From Moesziomyces globuligerus (lineage: Eukaryota > Basidiomycota > Ustilaginomycetes > Ustilaginales > Ustilaginaceae), in NCBI GenBank assembly GCA_030849465.1, contig JARVLF010000013.1, positions 744,001 to 808,000 on the forward strand: a stretch of DNA of 64,000 nt, read 5' to 3'. The notes beneath the pieces are model-generated. The model worked only from the letters and a program-made list of their open reading frames with translations. It did not search any database and was not told the DNA's origin. This document shows positions 36,152 to 47,239 of this stretch, piece after piece. The position numbers and the translations under genes are program-made. The stretch's first letter is position 1, and the number at the start of each line of letters is the position of its first letter.

Positions 36152-38089
36152 ATGTCAACGCCGCTCCAAGCCAATTCGACGTCGCGCCGCGCCTCTGGCT
36201 CTCGCTCCCGTGGTCGTCGCCGTTCTCGTCATCCCGACGACGACAACGCGGCACCAAGGTTTCCGCTCAGCGAATCTCTCAACACGATGCTCATGCCCAA
36301 AACCATCGGCATCTGGCACGACTGTGAGGATGAGCTCGCACGCGTCTGGGCCCAGGCAGAAGCGCTGCTCCAAGGCCGCACCTTCGATCCGCCGCGCAAC
36401 GCCACGGAAAACCGGAGCATTCTCAACGAGGCAGACCTGTCCTGTTGGTTCACCCTGCACATCGCCCCTCCCATGAGAGCCGTTCTTGACACCGTCCTCG
36501 ACGCCCTCCGCACCCACGCCGACGTTGCCGCCACCGAGCCCTCGACGTTTATCGACGCCCTCCGCTCGGTTCACTTGCTCTATCATGCCGCCGAGCGCAC
36601 CACCAGGCTGCGCTTTAGGCCGAATTGGGATGCGATCGCCCTCCATGACGAGATGCGCAGGAACGACGAACTGCGCACGCTCCTCCAGCCGCACCCGCAA
36701 TCCATCCTCGACTTGTTCGACACTGGCATGGTCAAACCGCGTACTGACTTCGAGTTCGTGGCGACACCAAAGCGAGGCTTCTACGACCAGACGTGTCTGG
36801 TCGTCGATTTTAAGAACCCGCACGAGCTCACGCCTGAAGTTGTCACCAAGGTCCTCTTCGCATTCGAAGACTGCGTCACAAATAGGGCGCTTCGCGAGCA
36901 TCTCTCGTGTTACCAGGCCAACATGGACATTCCGGTTCGAGCGGCCTTGTCGCTTGACACCAATGCGATCGATGCCGATGCGAAGCTCGTTCTGCGTTCG
37001 CTCATCCAGCTCTACCACTCACTCGTGGTTCGGCGTCAGCGATACGGTCTGCTCACCTCGGGCGTCGTCTCGCTCCTCGTAACCATCGATTGGACGCATG
37101 CCAACGAGCCTGGTCAGCACCTGAAGGTGCGTTTGGTCCGAGGCGATCCTTGGGAAGCAGAGCCAGCTTGGAGCTCGGAGCGCCCGCCCAGCATGGTCTA
37201 CTCAGCCCTTGGTCTGCTCTTCCTCCAGCTCGAACACGGACTCGTGTCGGAGGAAGCCATCGACCAGCTCGTCCAGGAGCTCCACGCAAGGATCAGAGCT
37301 GCTGATGATCCCAAAGACGCCAATGACGATGTTGAGCCCACCGCCGACAGCGGCAATGGCAGCGTCGACGGGCTACAACGACGGTCTTCCAAGCGGCTTC
37401 GTCTTGCGCGCGAGCCACCGGGTGGGAACACCGCGCTGATGAATGCAGCACTCGAGCTGATCGATGACGACGAGAGTAAGCAGGCGCTGCTTCGGATCCT
37501 CAACGATGAGCAGTCCTCGATGGAGATGGTTTCTACGGTGGATGCATCATCGCTTCCAAGTTTGATCGCGTACGTTGCCGAGGAGGATATACACACGGCG
37601 GATGGCGTCGACCATCAGACCTGGTCGCTCATCCACCCGCGCCCGTGGATCTACGGCCCTCTGCCCGCCGAGCACAACGAACGTCTGGCAATGTCGGACG
37701 ATGCTCAGCTCGCCTCTCGAATCCTTGGCCACTCTGGCAGATCTCTGGGTGGTGGATCGGATTCCGACGCACATGGATCTCGGTCCCAGCCGGACAAGGC
37801 GCAGCGGGATGCAAGAGGCAGAGTAATCAGCTCTAAGCAGAGCAGCGTTTCGTCGCACCGTACGATGCACACCACTGCTGATGATACGCAGCTGGGACGT
37901 CGCGCTGCAGCCAGACGGTGGACAACGCGCACGAGCCCCTCTGCCTCCTCGTCGTCGGGCGTCAAGAGGGGATGGCGCAAAAAGGCGTGGCGCAATCGAA
38001 TCGGTATCCCAGCACACACTCGCACAAAGGCGGATCGGATCGACGCCGTGGTTCACGCCTCGCGTACGTGGCGCCCCAAATTGCTCTAG
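36152..38089 (+). CDS. Orphan 645-residue protein with possible nuclease-like core
   Basis: The protein begins with a basic Ser/Arg-rich segment (SRRASGSRSRGRRRSRHP), continues as an apparently folded, helical domain (about 30-370), and ends in a disordered, Ser/Arg-rich basic tail with RGWRKKAWRNR-type patches. Within the folded part QTCLVVDFKNP (D219, K221) followed by RQRYGLLTSGVVSLLVTIDW (about 290-310) resembles the Asp-x-Lys strand and following strand of PD-(D/E)XK nuclease-like domains seen in fungal orphan families; this is inference from motif shape only. I know of no function. A single exon; start at the first ATG in good context (CGCAAATGTC). Confidence 0.75.
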   Translation: MSTPLQANSTSRRASGSRSRGRRRSRHPDDDNAAPRFPLSESLNTMLMPKTIGIWHDCEDELARVWAQAEALLQGRTFDPPRNATENRSILNEADLSCWFTLHIAPPMRAVLDTVLDALRTHADVAATEPSTFIDALRSVHLLYHAAERTTRLRFRPNWDAIALHDEMRRNDELRTLLQPHPQSILDLFDTGMVKPRTDFEFVATPKRGFYDQTCLVVDFKNPHELTPEVVTKVLFAFEDCVTNRALREHLSCYQANMDIPVRAALSLDTNAIDADAKLVLRSLIQLYHSLVVRRQRYGLLTSGVVSLLVTIDWTHANEPGQHLKVRLVRGDPWEAEPAWSSERPPSMVYSALGLLFLQLEHGLVSEEAIDQLVQELHARIRAADDPKDANDDVEPTADSGNGSVDGLQRRSSKRLRLAREPPGGNTALMNAALELIDDDESKQALLRILNDEQSSMEMVSTVDASSLPSLIAYVAEEDIHTADGVDHQTWSLIHPRPWIYGPLPAEHNERLAMSDDAQLASRILGHSGRSLGGGSDSDAHGSRSQPDKAQRDARGRVISSKQSSVSSHRTMHTTADDTQLGRRAAARRWTTRTSPSASSSSGVKRGWRKKAWRNRIGIPAHTRTKADRIDAVVHASRTWRPKLL

Positions 38090-38286
38090 CGATCGACTCA
38101 ATTCGGTTGTTCCACTGCACTTGAAAACGCGTTGCGATCGAGCATGTTGCTGTGGCTGTGAAGGGTAGGCGGTGTTTCTCATGTCATCGCAGGCGCAGAG
38201 GTTGAAGAAGGCAAGCTGCATTGGAAAGCGAATGCGAGGACAATGGCAGGATGAGCGCAGCAGTCTACAGGGGAGGAGCGAGAGTG

Positions 38287-41200
38287 TTAGGACGAGAACC
38301 AAGAGGAGGATTCTTCTTTGGACGAGGACATGTCGGAGCTGATGATTCTGTGGACGTGGCAGAGGTAATCGACGTAGCTCATGGCGTCGTTGTTCTGATC
38401 CTCTACGAGGCTGTTTGCGAGTTCGACTTCTGTGCCATCTCTGTTCTGACGAGCGATGAGTACGGGTAGTTCCGGCTTGTTGCGTTGCATCGCAAACGAC
38501 TGCACAATGGCCCGAACCTGGCCAGACAACTTGGTAGGCAGCTTAGGCAACCTAGTCATGCGCGCATCGATCTCCTCCAGCGATCCCACGCCGTACAGAT
38601 CCTCGAGCAAGCGCGGATTGACATTGGAACCCAACCAAACGATGCACATCTCACCATTCTCGAGCAGATACGCACCATGACCCTCCATGCGCAGATACGA
38701 CGGACGCATCAACACCGGCGTCCTGATCCGCACTCCCTCCACCGTACTACCATCCGGCTGATCGATCCTGATGGGCGAACCGTCGGCATCCGACATGGAG
38801 TGCAGCGCGATCATGCGCGGATACAGCATCGACATGATCGCCGCCACGCCGTGCGCGCGGAAGAAGCGCATGTAGAACGCCCGCACGTCCGACGTCACAT
38901 TACCACCCTTGATGCTCTTGGTCTTGTTGATCGCAAGCGCGTACAGCGGGAAGAGCTTGAAGCTCTCGGGCAGAATCAGCTGACCCGGACTCGTCGACGA
39001 CGCACAGTTGCGCCGATAGGCCAGCAGGATCTTGACGCACTTATCCGTCAGATAGTGGCGCACCTCCTTGAGCGGCTTGGCATGCGCCAGCGACACCACC
39101 TCCTTGGCATAGTACGCCACGGTGCTGTCCATGTCGGCGTACCGGAACACGTTGCCCAGCAGCGATGTCACGGGCACCGCCACGTTGTGGCATCGCACCC
39201 GCCTCTCGCCTTCCGCCGTGGTGTACAGCACCGCACACTGGAAGTGCGCCTCGTGCTTCTCGTCCAGCTTGCCATCGTGCTTGACCAGCGCAGCCACGCA
39301 CTTGTCGGCGTCCATCGTGCCGATCTCGAGGTCCGTGACGTTGCGCTGGAAAAAGTTGCCAAAGTGATCCGCCACGCGCAGCCCGTTGGAGCATCGCAGA
39401 CGCATCGTCACGTTGTACGCCGTCTCGCGCAGCACCGTGCGGCGCACTTCGCTCTGCAGCTTGACGCCGTCGCGAACCGGGTCGAAACGCGGGTGGAAAT
39501 ACACCTCTCCGCCCGTCAAGCCCGGCAGCACGCCGATCGTCGCCACGTCGATGTACTGCGAAGGGAAGAAGAACACATTGATGCCGATGCCGGCGTCCAC
39601 GCATTCCTCCGCCACGCCGCGGTAGAATCCATCCTGAGGCACAAACAGGTTGCGTTCCTTGTCTGTGCCGTACAGCTTGGTGTCCTCGCGGTGCTTGAGC
39701 GCGCCCGGGCCGACGGTCGGGATCGTCGAGAGGAAGACGTTGACCTGTCCGCCGATGGTGGAGAGCGCCGCCTGGGCACCTCGGACCGCCGCGCCGAGTG
39801 CAGCGTCTCCGACCATGCTCTCTGCGAACATCGAGGGCAGATTGTCGAGCAGACCCTCGATCAGGTGTCGCGACTCCCACGGGTCTGCCAGAAGGCCGTC
39901 GCTGATGGGCACAAACGGCTCGTCGATGTCGCCGACCACGAGCATCTGCGCTTGGTCGAGTTCGGCCGAGAGGTTGTAGAAGTGGAGCGCGCGGTCGAAG
40001 GTGAGGATGGCCACGCGCGCACCTTCGACCAGGCCGAATCCAGGGCCGGAGCTAGCGTCGGCATCCGGCGCACCGTTGGTGCCTTCGGCCGCGCCAGTGG
40101 TCTTGGGGCCGTACAGCGTCTCGCGGATAGACTCGACGGAGCTGGCGAGGGCGCCGGAGCGCACGGCGCTGTAGCTCACGTCGATGGCGAAGAAGTAGGT
40201 CAAGGGACGCGGGGCACGCACGGTGGTGCGGCCCTTGCCGATCTGCAGCCCGCTGAGAGCCTCGCTCGCAGCTTTGGTGGCGGTCTTGGCCGCCTGCGCA
40301 CCCTGGCCGCTGAGGCCGAGAGTGGTACCCTCGAAATCCTTGTTGGCGTCAGACTTGGGGTCGAGCTTGGCGGTCTCGGTTCGTGTGCTGGCCGGTGCGA
40401 CCGGGAGGAGCACGGATGCAGGCGGCGCCGACTGCACTGCCCAGTATTCCTTGGGCACGGCAAAGTCGATCGAGCCTCGCGAGAGTTCGGGACGCTGGTC
40501 AAAGTCGACACGTCGTCCGCTCATGTCGAGGTTGCAGAAGTAGTCTGCGGCGACCTCGGTGGCAGTGCCGCAAAGGTTGCACGTCCACTTCTGGCCGCCT
40601 TCGACAAAGACGCACCAAGGGTTGATGTAGGCTCTGCATCGCTTGCAGCGCGGTGGACCGCTCTCGCCAAACGTGGCGACGGGGATGGGGGCCTCATCGA
40701 TGCGCAGCTGAGCGAACGGCTGGAGCAGCACGGCGAGGGGCAGTTGGGCGGTGGTGGCCAGCTCGTCGGTCGCAGGCATGCTGTACGTGGTGAGTCGCAT
40801 GTGCTTGGGCGAGCAGTTGCCTTGATCGACGGCGGCAAAGCTGGTGGTGCTGAGCGGCATGCCGCCTCGTCCGCAGGTGGCGAACCACTCCTTGTCGAAG
40901 AACTCCTGGTCGGCATCCTGCATCTCGACGGGGCTCGGGATCTGGTCCGGGTCGATCTTGCTGCGTGGACCAGCAAAACGCTGACCGGCCTGGTGAGGCG
41001 GCTGGGCGATACCGCCAGGTGCGGCTAGCGCGCTCTGCATGCCCGGAACGCTGCTTTGCTGCTGCTGAGGAAAGTTGGGGCGGCCTGCGCTCTGAGCCAT
41101 CATGGCACGGTTGTGTGCAGCCTGTGCGGGAGAGACGAGGTTTCGTTGGCCGGGCATCTGGTCGAGCGCTGCGTCGGCGTCCGTGTCGTTGAATTGATGG

Positions 41201-41844
41201 CCTTGCTGTGCGACTCTTGCGGCGGCTGCTTGCTGCCAAGGCGCGGGCGGAGGGTTGGGCTGACCTGGCGCATCGTTCCAACCAGCCGAAGACGCGGGCT
41301 GGGCATCCGTGTGGTAGGCTCGAGCACTGCGCTTTGTCTTTGCGGGGCCGGCGTCAGGCGCCGAGCCCGGCGCAGGGCTAGGTTGTTGCCCCTGCAGATC
41401 GAGGCCGGCCATCTGCGATTCCACGCCCGCTGGAGCACCAGGCTGACCAGGCGGACGGGGGCTGAGCCTGCCTTGCATAGCTGCAGCGTTAGGCTGCAGG
41501 CCTGCATTCTGAGGAGGGATGCCCCCGACGCCTGCTGCGGACGGCAAGGGCCGACCAGCTGGAGGGCGCACACCTGCCATACTTGTGGAGGGGGCGGATG
41601 GTGCGCCAGCAAATGGCATGGCGGGTTGAGGTCGTGGCTGCATCGCTGGGTTCGGAGGGGGTCGAACGCCTTGCTGCTGAGGCGGCATGGGCTGCGTTGG
41701 ACGTTGCTGGCCGTACTGCGGCTGCTGTTGAGGAGGAAGGCCCGTGGGATGTTGAGCTCCGGGAGGCGCGCCAGGGCGTGGCGGGGCGGGCTGACCGTGG
41801 AACGGCGGTCTCGGAGCCTGATTGGGCGGTTGCTGCGGGTTCAT
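38287..41844 (-). CDS. SEC24: COPII coat subunit Sec24
   Basis: The 1185-residue protein is the cargo-binding subunit of the COPII vesicle coat, which pairs with Sec23 at ER exit sites. A long Pro/Gln/Gly-rich disordered N-terminus (1 to about 320) precedes the zinc finger CKRC...CNLC (C400, C403, C422, C425), the trunk domain beginning TYFFAIDVSYSAV, a beta-sandwich with ETAYNVTMRLRCSNGLRV, a helical domain and a C-terminal gelsolin-like domain (AYLLENGEMCIVWLGSNV). All are intact in one exon. Length exceeds yeast Sec24 mainly because of the N-terminal extension. It is divergent from CCP1, with about 860 bases between start codons. Confidence 0.97.
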   Translation of the reverse strand: MNPQQPPNQAPRPPFHGQPAPPRPGAPPGAQHPTGLPPQQQPQYGQQRPTQPMPPQQQGVRPPPNPAMQPRPQPAMPFAGAPSAPSTSMAGVRPPAGRPLPSAAGVGGIPPQNAGLQPNAAAMQGRLSPRPPGQPGAPAGVESQMAGLDLQGQQPSPAPGSAPDAGPAKTKRSARAYHTDAQPASSAGWNDAPGQPNPPPAPWQQAAAARVAQQGHQFNDTDADAALDQMPGQRNLVSPAQAAHNRAMMAQSAGRPNFPQQQQSSVPGMQSALAAPGGIAQPPHQAGQRFAGPRSKIDPDQIPSPVEMQDADQEFFDKEWFATCGRGGMPLSTTSFAAVDQGNCSPKHMRLTTYSMPATDELATTAQLPLAVLLQPFAQLRIDEAPIPVATFGESGPPRCKRCRAYINPWCVFVEGGQKWTCNLCGTATEVAADYFCNLDMSGRRVDFDQRPELSRGSIDFAVPKEYWAVQSAPPASVLLPVAPASTRTETAKLDPKSDANKDFEGTTLGLSGQGAQAAKTATKAASEALSGLQIGKGRTTVRAPRPLTYFFAIDVSYSAVRSGALASSVESIRETLYGPKTTGAAEGTNGAPDADASSGPGFGLVEGARVAILTFDRALHFYNLSAELDQAQMLVVGDIDEPFVPISDGLLADPWESRHLIEGLLDNLPSMFAESMVGDAALGAAVRGAQAALSTIGGQVNVFLSTIPTVGPGALKHREDTKLYGTDKERNLFVPQDGFYRGVAEECVDAGIGINVFFFPSQYIDVATIGVLPGLTGGEVYFHPRFDPVRDGVKLQSEVRRTVLRETAYNVTMRLRCSNGLRVADHFGNFFQRNVTDLEIGTMDADKCVAALVKHDGKLDEKHEAHFQCAVLYTTAEGERRVRCHNVAVPVTSLLGNVFRYADMDSTVAYYAKEVVSLAHAKPLKEVRHYLTDKCVKILLAYRRNCASSTSPGQLILPESFKLFPLYALAINKTKSIKGGNVTSDVRAFYMRFFRAHGVAAIMSMLYPRMIALHSMSDADGSPIRIDQPDGSTVEGVRIRTPVLMRPSYLRMEGHGAYLLENGEMCIVWLGSNVNPRLLEDLYGVGSLEEIDARMTRLPKLPTKLSGQVRAIVQSFAMQRNKPELPVLIARQNRDGTEVELANSLVEDQNNDAMSYVDYLCHVHRIISSDMSSSKEESSSWFSS

Positions 41845-42705
41845 GATGCACGAGGTGGAGTGGTGCCGACTCTAGCCAATGGCCTCGGACGACTTGTCCA
41901 GAAGCTGCTGGCGTAGATGGAAGATGGGAGCGTGCAAGCGTGCAGGAGGTGGTGGTGAGAGTGGGCAGACGACACGCTAGAAGGCGCAGCTGGAGCGTGG
42001 CACACGGCTTGCGAGCGCTCGAGGCCCGACGAAATTGGTTGGCCGCCCCGTGCGCTGGCTTGGCTGCTCGCTGGCCTTGCACGCATCCACTCTCTTCCAG
42101 CTCAGCGCGGTCCAGTTGGGAATTTCGTGCGAGACGCGGCCGATCAAACTGAGCTGTTAGGGTGATCGACTTCACAGCTTAGGCCGTTTCGCGTGTCGGT
42201 GCGACGTGTCCGGGCTTCTCCGCGGCTGAGTCGGGTCGAGCGAGGCCAAGAAGACACGTTTCTTCGGGGACCCACCTGCAGCATCACGGCGACCGCGAGC
42301 GAGGGTGCGTTTACGCATTTTCACGGGCTGACTCACAGCCACCGCGAGCTGACGTTGATTCGCGATGCGCACCCAACTTGTTCCACACCACTCGACTGTA
42401 AAGCCTGACAAATCCACGAGCGCCGGTTCGAATTGCATGGAAGCGAGCCCGGGCGTGGCACGCGCCGAGGTCGATCGATCAGCTGTACTGTACCCTTCCA
42501 TCCCCCCACCGGCTCGGTTTCGGCAAGCTTCCTGAGCTCGGAATCAGAACAAACTGCCGAGAGCAGCTTGGCAGGAATCAATCACATCTGCCAGATAGGG
42601 CACTTCTTCTTATCCGGCTCGACGCGCGCGCGCTCCTCCCTCCCCTTCTCTCTCGACACCACCACCTCATCGCTCCATCTGCTTTGCTCTATCGCCACCG
42701 TCAAG
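41845..42705. other. Divergent promoter region of SEC24 and CCP1
   Basis: About 860 bases. The frame of CCP1 stays open upstream to 42433 but the sequence there has no protein character; the last 120 bases are C/T-rich leader. Confidence 0.5.
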
Positions 42706-43899
42706 ATGGCTTCGCTTCGTACCGGTCTCCGCGTGGCTCAGCCACTGCGAGCTTCGGCCCGCAACATGAACAGCTTCGCCCGCCCCTCGGTGCGCTCGAG
42801 CGTTCGTCACTACAGCAGCCCCGCTCCTGGCTCGCCTCCCCCTCCTCAGCCCTCGAGCAGCTCGTCGACTAGCAAGGTGCTGCTCACCTCGGTCGCCATC
42901 GCTGCCGTCGCCGGTGGCGCTTTCCTTGCCTTTGGTCAGGAAGACAAGAAGTCGATTCTCGGCGTCGGCCCGGACGGCGCCAACAAGCTCTCTGGCTCCA
43001 AGGGCGCCGTTGCCACCAGCGCCCACTCCAAGGCCGACTACCAGGCCGTGTACAACGCCATCGCCGAGGAGCTCGAGTCGAACCCCGAGTACGACGACGG
43101 CTCGTACGGTCCCGTCCTCGTGCGTCTCGCCTGGCACGCCTCGGGCACGTACGACAAGAACTCCAACACTGGTGGCTCCAACGGCGCCACCATGCGATTC
43201 CCTCCCGAGTCCACCCACGGTGCCAACGCAGGCCTGGCCGTCGCGCGCGATCTGATGGACAAGATCCACAAGAAGTTCCCCTGGATCACCTACTCGGACC
43301 TCTGGACCCTCGGCGGTGTGGCTGCCATCCAGGAGCTCGGCGGCCCCAAGATCCCCTGGCGACCTGGCCGCAAGGATGCCACCGCCGACAAGTGCACTCC
43401 CGATGGCCGACTCCCGGACGGCGACAAGGGCTCGGACCACCTGCGCCACATCTTCTACAAGATGGGCTTCAACGACCAGGAGATCGTGGCGCTCTCGGGT
43501 GCGCACGCCCTCGGTCGCTGCCACACGGACCGTTCTGGCTTCGAGGGTCCGTGGACCTTTGCCCCCACCTCGTTCACCAACGAGTACTTCAACCTGCTCA
43601 TGAACGAAAAGTGGAGCCAGCGCAAGTGGAACGGCCCTCCTCAGTTCGAGGACAAGTCGAGCAAGAGCCTCATGATGCTCATGACCGACATGGCGCTGGT
43701 CCAGGACTCGGCGTTCAAGAAGCACGTCCAGCGCTACGCCAAGAGCGAGGACGAGTTCTTCACCGACTTCCGCTCCGCCTTTGCCAAGCTGCTCGAGCTC
43801 GGTGTCCCCGCCGAGAACTTCAAGGCGTTCGAGACCAAGCTCGACGGTGGTAGGCCCTTCGAGTTCGCCACCACTGCCGAGCAGGAGAACGCCAAGTAG
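42706..43899 (+). CDS. CCP1: Mitochondrial cytochrome c peroxidase
   Basis: The enzyme reduces hydrogen peroxide in the intermembrane space using electrons from cytochrome c. The chosen ATG (context GTCAAGATGG) gives 397 residues; the open frame extends further upstream but without a targeting-like composition. Residues 1-40 are Arg/Ser-rich and lack acids, as in a presequence, and [18 protein letters not shown] (about 64-82) is the sorting hydrophobic segment. The haem peroxidase domain follows: distal R140, W143 and H144 in RLAWHASG, proximal H267 in [10 protein letters not shown], and the radical-forming tryptophan W283 in GPWTFAP, with the same 16-residue spacing as H175-W191 of yeast CCP. 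Confidence 0.97.
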   Translation: MASLRTGLRVAQPLRASARNMNSFARPSVRSSVRHYSSPAPGSPPPPQPSSSSSTSKVLLTSVAIAAVAGGAFLAFGQEDKKSILGVGPDGANKLSGSKGAVATSAHSKADYQAVYNAIAEELESNPEYDDGSYGPVLVRLAWHASGTYDKNSNTGGSNGATMRFPPESTHGANAGLAVARDLMDKIHKKFPWITYSDLWTLGGVAAIQELGGPKIPWRPGRKDATADKCTPDGRLPDGDKGSDHLRHIFYKMGFNDQEIVALSGAHALGRCHTDRSGFEGPWTFAPTSFTNEYFNLLMNEKWSQRKWNGPPQFEDKSSKSLMMLMTDMALVQDSAFKKHVQRYAKSEDEFFTDFRSAFAKLLELGVPAENFKAFETKLDGGRPFEFATTAEQENAK

Positions 43900-44686
43900 A
43901 AAAACAAAAGGCTTCCAGTCGCTTTCTCTTCTCATCATCTAGACAGCGTGGCTACGCTAATCAAAGGTCACTTGACCATCGCCAGATTTACGCGCCCATC
44001 GTGTACGTCAGCCTCGATCTCCTGAACGAAATGAGGTTGAAGAGCGTCGTTGCATCACGCTGAGTTGGTTGCCAGTTGCAAGTGAGCGAGCATCTATCGA
44101 CGCCGACCATTGCCATCAGAGTAGCGTCGCGTTTGAGCCACGGTGGGATTCGAGCCAGTTAGGCATGGTGCAATGTCGTGATTTGAGCAACTGGCGTGGA
44201 GGCTGAGCATGCGATTCGACCCACACTACGCTCAAGCCACCGTCACAGTGATATCAAGGCGAGGCTGCTGCTGCGTGAGAAAGAGGTGCCCCACCCGACC
44301 GAGTCACTCGCCCTGCGCCAGGCCTAATTTACGCTCGAGGCTGGGCCCACGCCCATTTCTTCTTAGCCGGTCTTTTCTCGGAAGCGGTTTTCGAGAATTG
44401 CCGCCTGCATTGTGATTCACGAGTTGGCTGTTGCATCCCTTTCAAACCCACCGAGCTTCTGTCATCTGCGCCCAAGCCTGCTTTGCTGGGAACCCCCTCA
44501 ACCAGCTTCCGATCATCTCTCGACCATCGCACCAGGCCCCACAGCCAGCTGCAGATAGCCAATCCAGCTCAGCAGTCAGCGGCACCACTTAAGACGCACC
44601 GCCTGCTTCGGGACCTCCGACCCTTTCAGCATCCTTCCAGCTCCATCTACTTTGCTCTCTGAGCTCCGTCAGAACATCTGCCCAGC
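43900..44686. other. Intergenic region between CCP1 and TRP1
   Basis: The two genes are in tandem. The first half is the CCP1 3' flank, the second the TRP1 promoter and a C/T-rich leader. Nothing else is recognised. Confidence 0.5.
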
Positions 44687-47239
44687 ATGTCGGTCCCTTC
44701 CGATGGTCTCGTCTCCGTGGCCTCCAACGTGCAGCCTCAGGCGATCGGTACTGGCTCGCGCGTCGCCAAAGGCAAGACCGTGCTGATCGACAACTATGAC
44801 AGCTTCACCTACAATGTCGTGCAATTCCTCGCCGAGGCTGGCGCAGACCTCGTCGTGTACCGAAACGACAAAGTCACCATCGAAGAGATCGAGGCTCTCA
44901 ACCCTGCCAACATCGTCATCAGCCCGGGTCCCGGTCACCCGCTCCACGACTCGGGCATCTCGATCCCCTGCATCAAGCACTTTGCCGGCAAGATCCCCAT
45001 CCTCGGCGTCTGCATGGGCCTCCAGTCCATCTACTCGGCCTACACCGGCATCGTCGAATTCGCTGGCGAGATCGTCCACGGCAAGACCTCCGAGATCGCC
45101 CACGACGCAAAGGGCCTCTACGCTGGTCTTCCCGCCCACGGCGTCGTTGGCACCCGCTACCACAGCTTGGCCGCTCAGCTTCCCAGCTTGCCCAAGGAGC
45201 TTGTCGTCACCTCCAAGACCGCAAGCGGCGTCGTCATGGGCATCCGACACACCCGATACACACTCGAGGCCGTCCAGTACCATCCCGAGAGCATCCTCAG
45301 CGTCGGTGGTCGCGAGATGATGATCAACTTCCTCAGCTGGACTGGTGGCACCTGGGAGGCCAACCCGCAGGCCAAGGTAGACGCCGCTGCCATCGAGCGT
45401 GCCGAAAGCACCACCGAGCCTGTCCTTGCCATGGCCGCCGACGATGCGGCTGCAGCTGCGGCTGCGGCTGCGGCTTCTTCGGCTGCATCTGGCGCCACGG
45501 CCAACCGCCAAGCTGCTCCCGCGACTGGCAGCGTCGGCACCATCCTCGATCGCATCCACGTGCAGCGACTCAAGGATATCGCCGCCACCAAAGCGGTCCC
45601 CGGCTTCTCGCAGCGCGACCTCGACATCGCCCTCTCGCTCCATCTCGCGCCCCCGCTCATCAACTTCCCCGAGCGACTCCAGCGTCACGCCGCTCGCGGC
45701 CTTCCGGGCGTCATGGCCGAGATGAAGCGCGCCAGCCCAAGCAAGGGCGACATTGACCCAACCGCGCACGCCGGTGCCCAGGCGCTCGCCTACGCGCGCG
45801 GCGGTGCCAGCGTGATCAGCGTGCTCACCGAGCCAAAGTGGTTCAAGGGCACCATCCACGACCTTACGCTCGCCCGCAAGGCCGTCGACACCCTTCCAGA
45901 CCGCCCTGCGATTCTGAGGAAGGACTTCATCGTCGACACCTACCAAATTGCCGAGGCGCGCCTCGCCGGTGCCGATACCGTGCTCCTCATCGTAGCCATG
46001 CTCACCGACGAGCACCTCAAGGAGCTCTACGACTACAGCGTCAGCCTCGGCATGGAGCCGCTCGTCGAGGTCAACAACCCAGACGAGATGAACCGTGCGC
46101 TCCGCCTCGGCGCCAAGGTGGTCGGTGTCAACAACCGCAACCTCCACGACTTTGTTGTCGACATGGAGACCACATCGCGGCTCGCGGTTGCGGCCAACAA
46201 GGGCGGCGTGATCCTTTGCGCGCTCAGCGGCATCAGTGGCCGCAGCGACGTGACCAAGTACCTCAAGGAGGGTGTCGGCGCCGTGCTCGTCGGCGAGGCG
46301 CTCATGCGTGCCAAGGACAAGCGTGCCTTCATCCACGACCTGCTCGGTCTGCCCTCCACCAGCGCTGCGGCCGAGACGGTAGGCGGCTCGGTGGTTGGCC
46401 ACGGCACGCTCGTCAAGATTTGCGGTCTGTCGACGGTCGAGGACGCTGTGGCAGCCGCCGAAGCTGGCGCCGACATGCTGGGCATGATCCTTGCGCCAGG
46501 CACCAAGCGCACCGTGTCGCACGCGCAGGCGACAGAGATCATCCGGGCGGTGCGCGCACTGCCGGGCAGCGGCCCGATCGACGACGACGCCACGCTCGAC
46601 GCCGAGGCGGTGGCGGGCTCGCTCGAGCACGGCGTCACGCCCGAGGACTGGTTTTCGCTCACGGTCAAGAAGCTGCGATCGCGTGCCGGCCAGCGTCCGC
46701 TGCTGGTCGGTGTCTTCCGCGACCAGCCGCTGGCCGAGGTGGCGAGCACGGCGCAGGCGCTCGGCCTCGACGCGGTCCAGCTGCACGGGCGCAGCGAGGG
46801 CATCGAGTGGGCCAAGTTCCTTCCGGGCAAGCTCGTGATCCGCGTCTTCCCCGTCGGCGCCGACGCCAAGGTGGGCACCGGCCTGCTGCGCGAGGTCGCG
46901 CGTCCCGGCTACCACCACCTCGCGGCGCTTGACACTGCGGGCACCGCTGCCTCGGCCACGGGCGGCGACGGCGGCACGGGCGTGTCGTTCGACTGGTCGA
47001 TTGCGCGCGCCGTGCGCAGCGCCGACCCGCTGCCTGCTATCGTCGGCGGCTCCGACCTCCGCCCCACGCCCGTCATCCTCGCTGGCGGCCTCACGCCGGA
47101 CAACGTCGCCACCGCCATCGGCGCGGGCCTCCCCTTTGCCGTCGACACCAGCTCCGGCGTCGAGACCGACGGCCGCAAGGACCACGCCAAGATTCGCGCC
47201 TTTGTCGCCAACGCCCGCGCCGCCCCACGTCCGCAGTAG
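44687..47239 (+). CDS. TRP1: Trifunctional tryptophan biosynthesis enzyme (GATase-IGPS-PRAI)
   Basis: The 850-residue protein carries three steps of tryptophan synthesis. Residues about 27-230 are the glutamine amidotransferase of anthranilate synthase, with C109 in GVCMGLQ and the H199/E201 pair in YHPES; it works with a separate TrpE-type subunit. A poly-Ala/Ser linker (about 245-280) leads to indole-3-glycerol-phosphate synthase (about 285-560, catalytic E345 and K347 in MAEMKRASPSKG). Residues about 574-850 are phosphoribosylanthranilate isomerase, beginning VKICGL (C579). This order is the usual one in filamentous fungi. A single exon. Confidence 0.97.
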   Translation: MSVPSDGLVSVASNVQPQAIGTGSRVAKGKTVLIDNYDSFTYNVVQFLAEAGADLVVYRNDKVTIEEIEALNPANIVISPGPGHPLHDSGISIPCIKHFAGKIPILGVCMGLQSIYSAYTGIVEFAGEIVHGKTSEIAHDAKGLYAGLPAHGVVGTRYHSLAAQLPSLPKELVVTSKTASGVVMGIRHTRYTLEAVQYHPESILSVGGREMMINFLSWTGGTWEANPQAKVDAAAIERAESTTEPVLAMAADDAAAAAAAAAASSAASGATANRQAAPATGSVGTILDRIHVQRLKDIAATKAVPGFSQRDLDIALSLHLAPPLINFPERLQRHAARGLPGVMAEMKRASPSKGDIDPTAHAGAQALAYARGGASVISVLTEPKWFKGTIHDLTLARKAVDTLPDRPAILRKDFIVDTYQIAEARLAGADTVLLIVAMLTDEHLKELYDYSVSLGMEPLVEVNNPDEMNRALRLGAKVVGVNNRNLHDFVVDMETTSRLAVAANKGGVILCALSGISGRSDVTKYLKEGVGAVLVGEALMRAKDKRAFIHDLLGLPSTSAAAETVGGSVVGHGTLVKICGLSTVEDAVAAAEAGADMLGMILAPGTKRTVSHAQATEIIRAVRALPGSGPIDDDATLDAEAVAGSLEHGVTPEDWFSLTVKKLRSRAGQRPLLVGVFRDQPLAEVASTAQALGLDAVQLHGRSEGIEWAKFLPGKLVIRVFPVGADAKVGTGLLREVARPGYHHLAALDTAGTAASATGGDGGTGVSFDWSIARAVRSADPLPAIVGGSDLRPTPVILAGGLTPDNVATAIGAGLPFAVDTSSGVETDGRKDHAKIRAFVANARAAPRPQ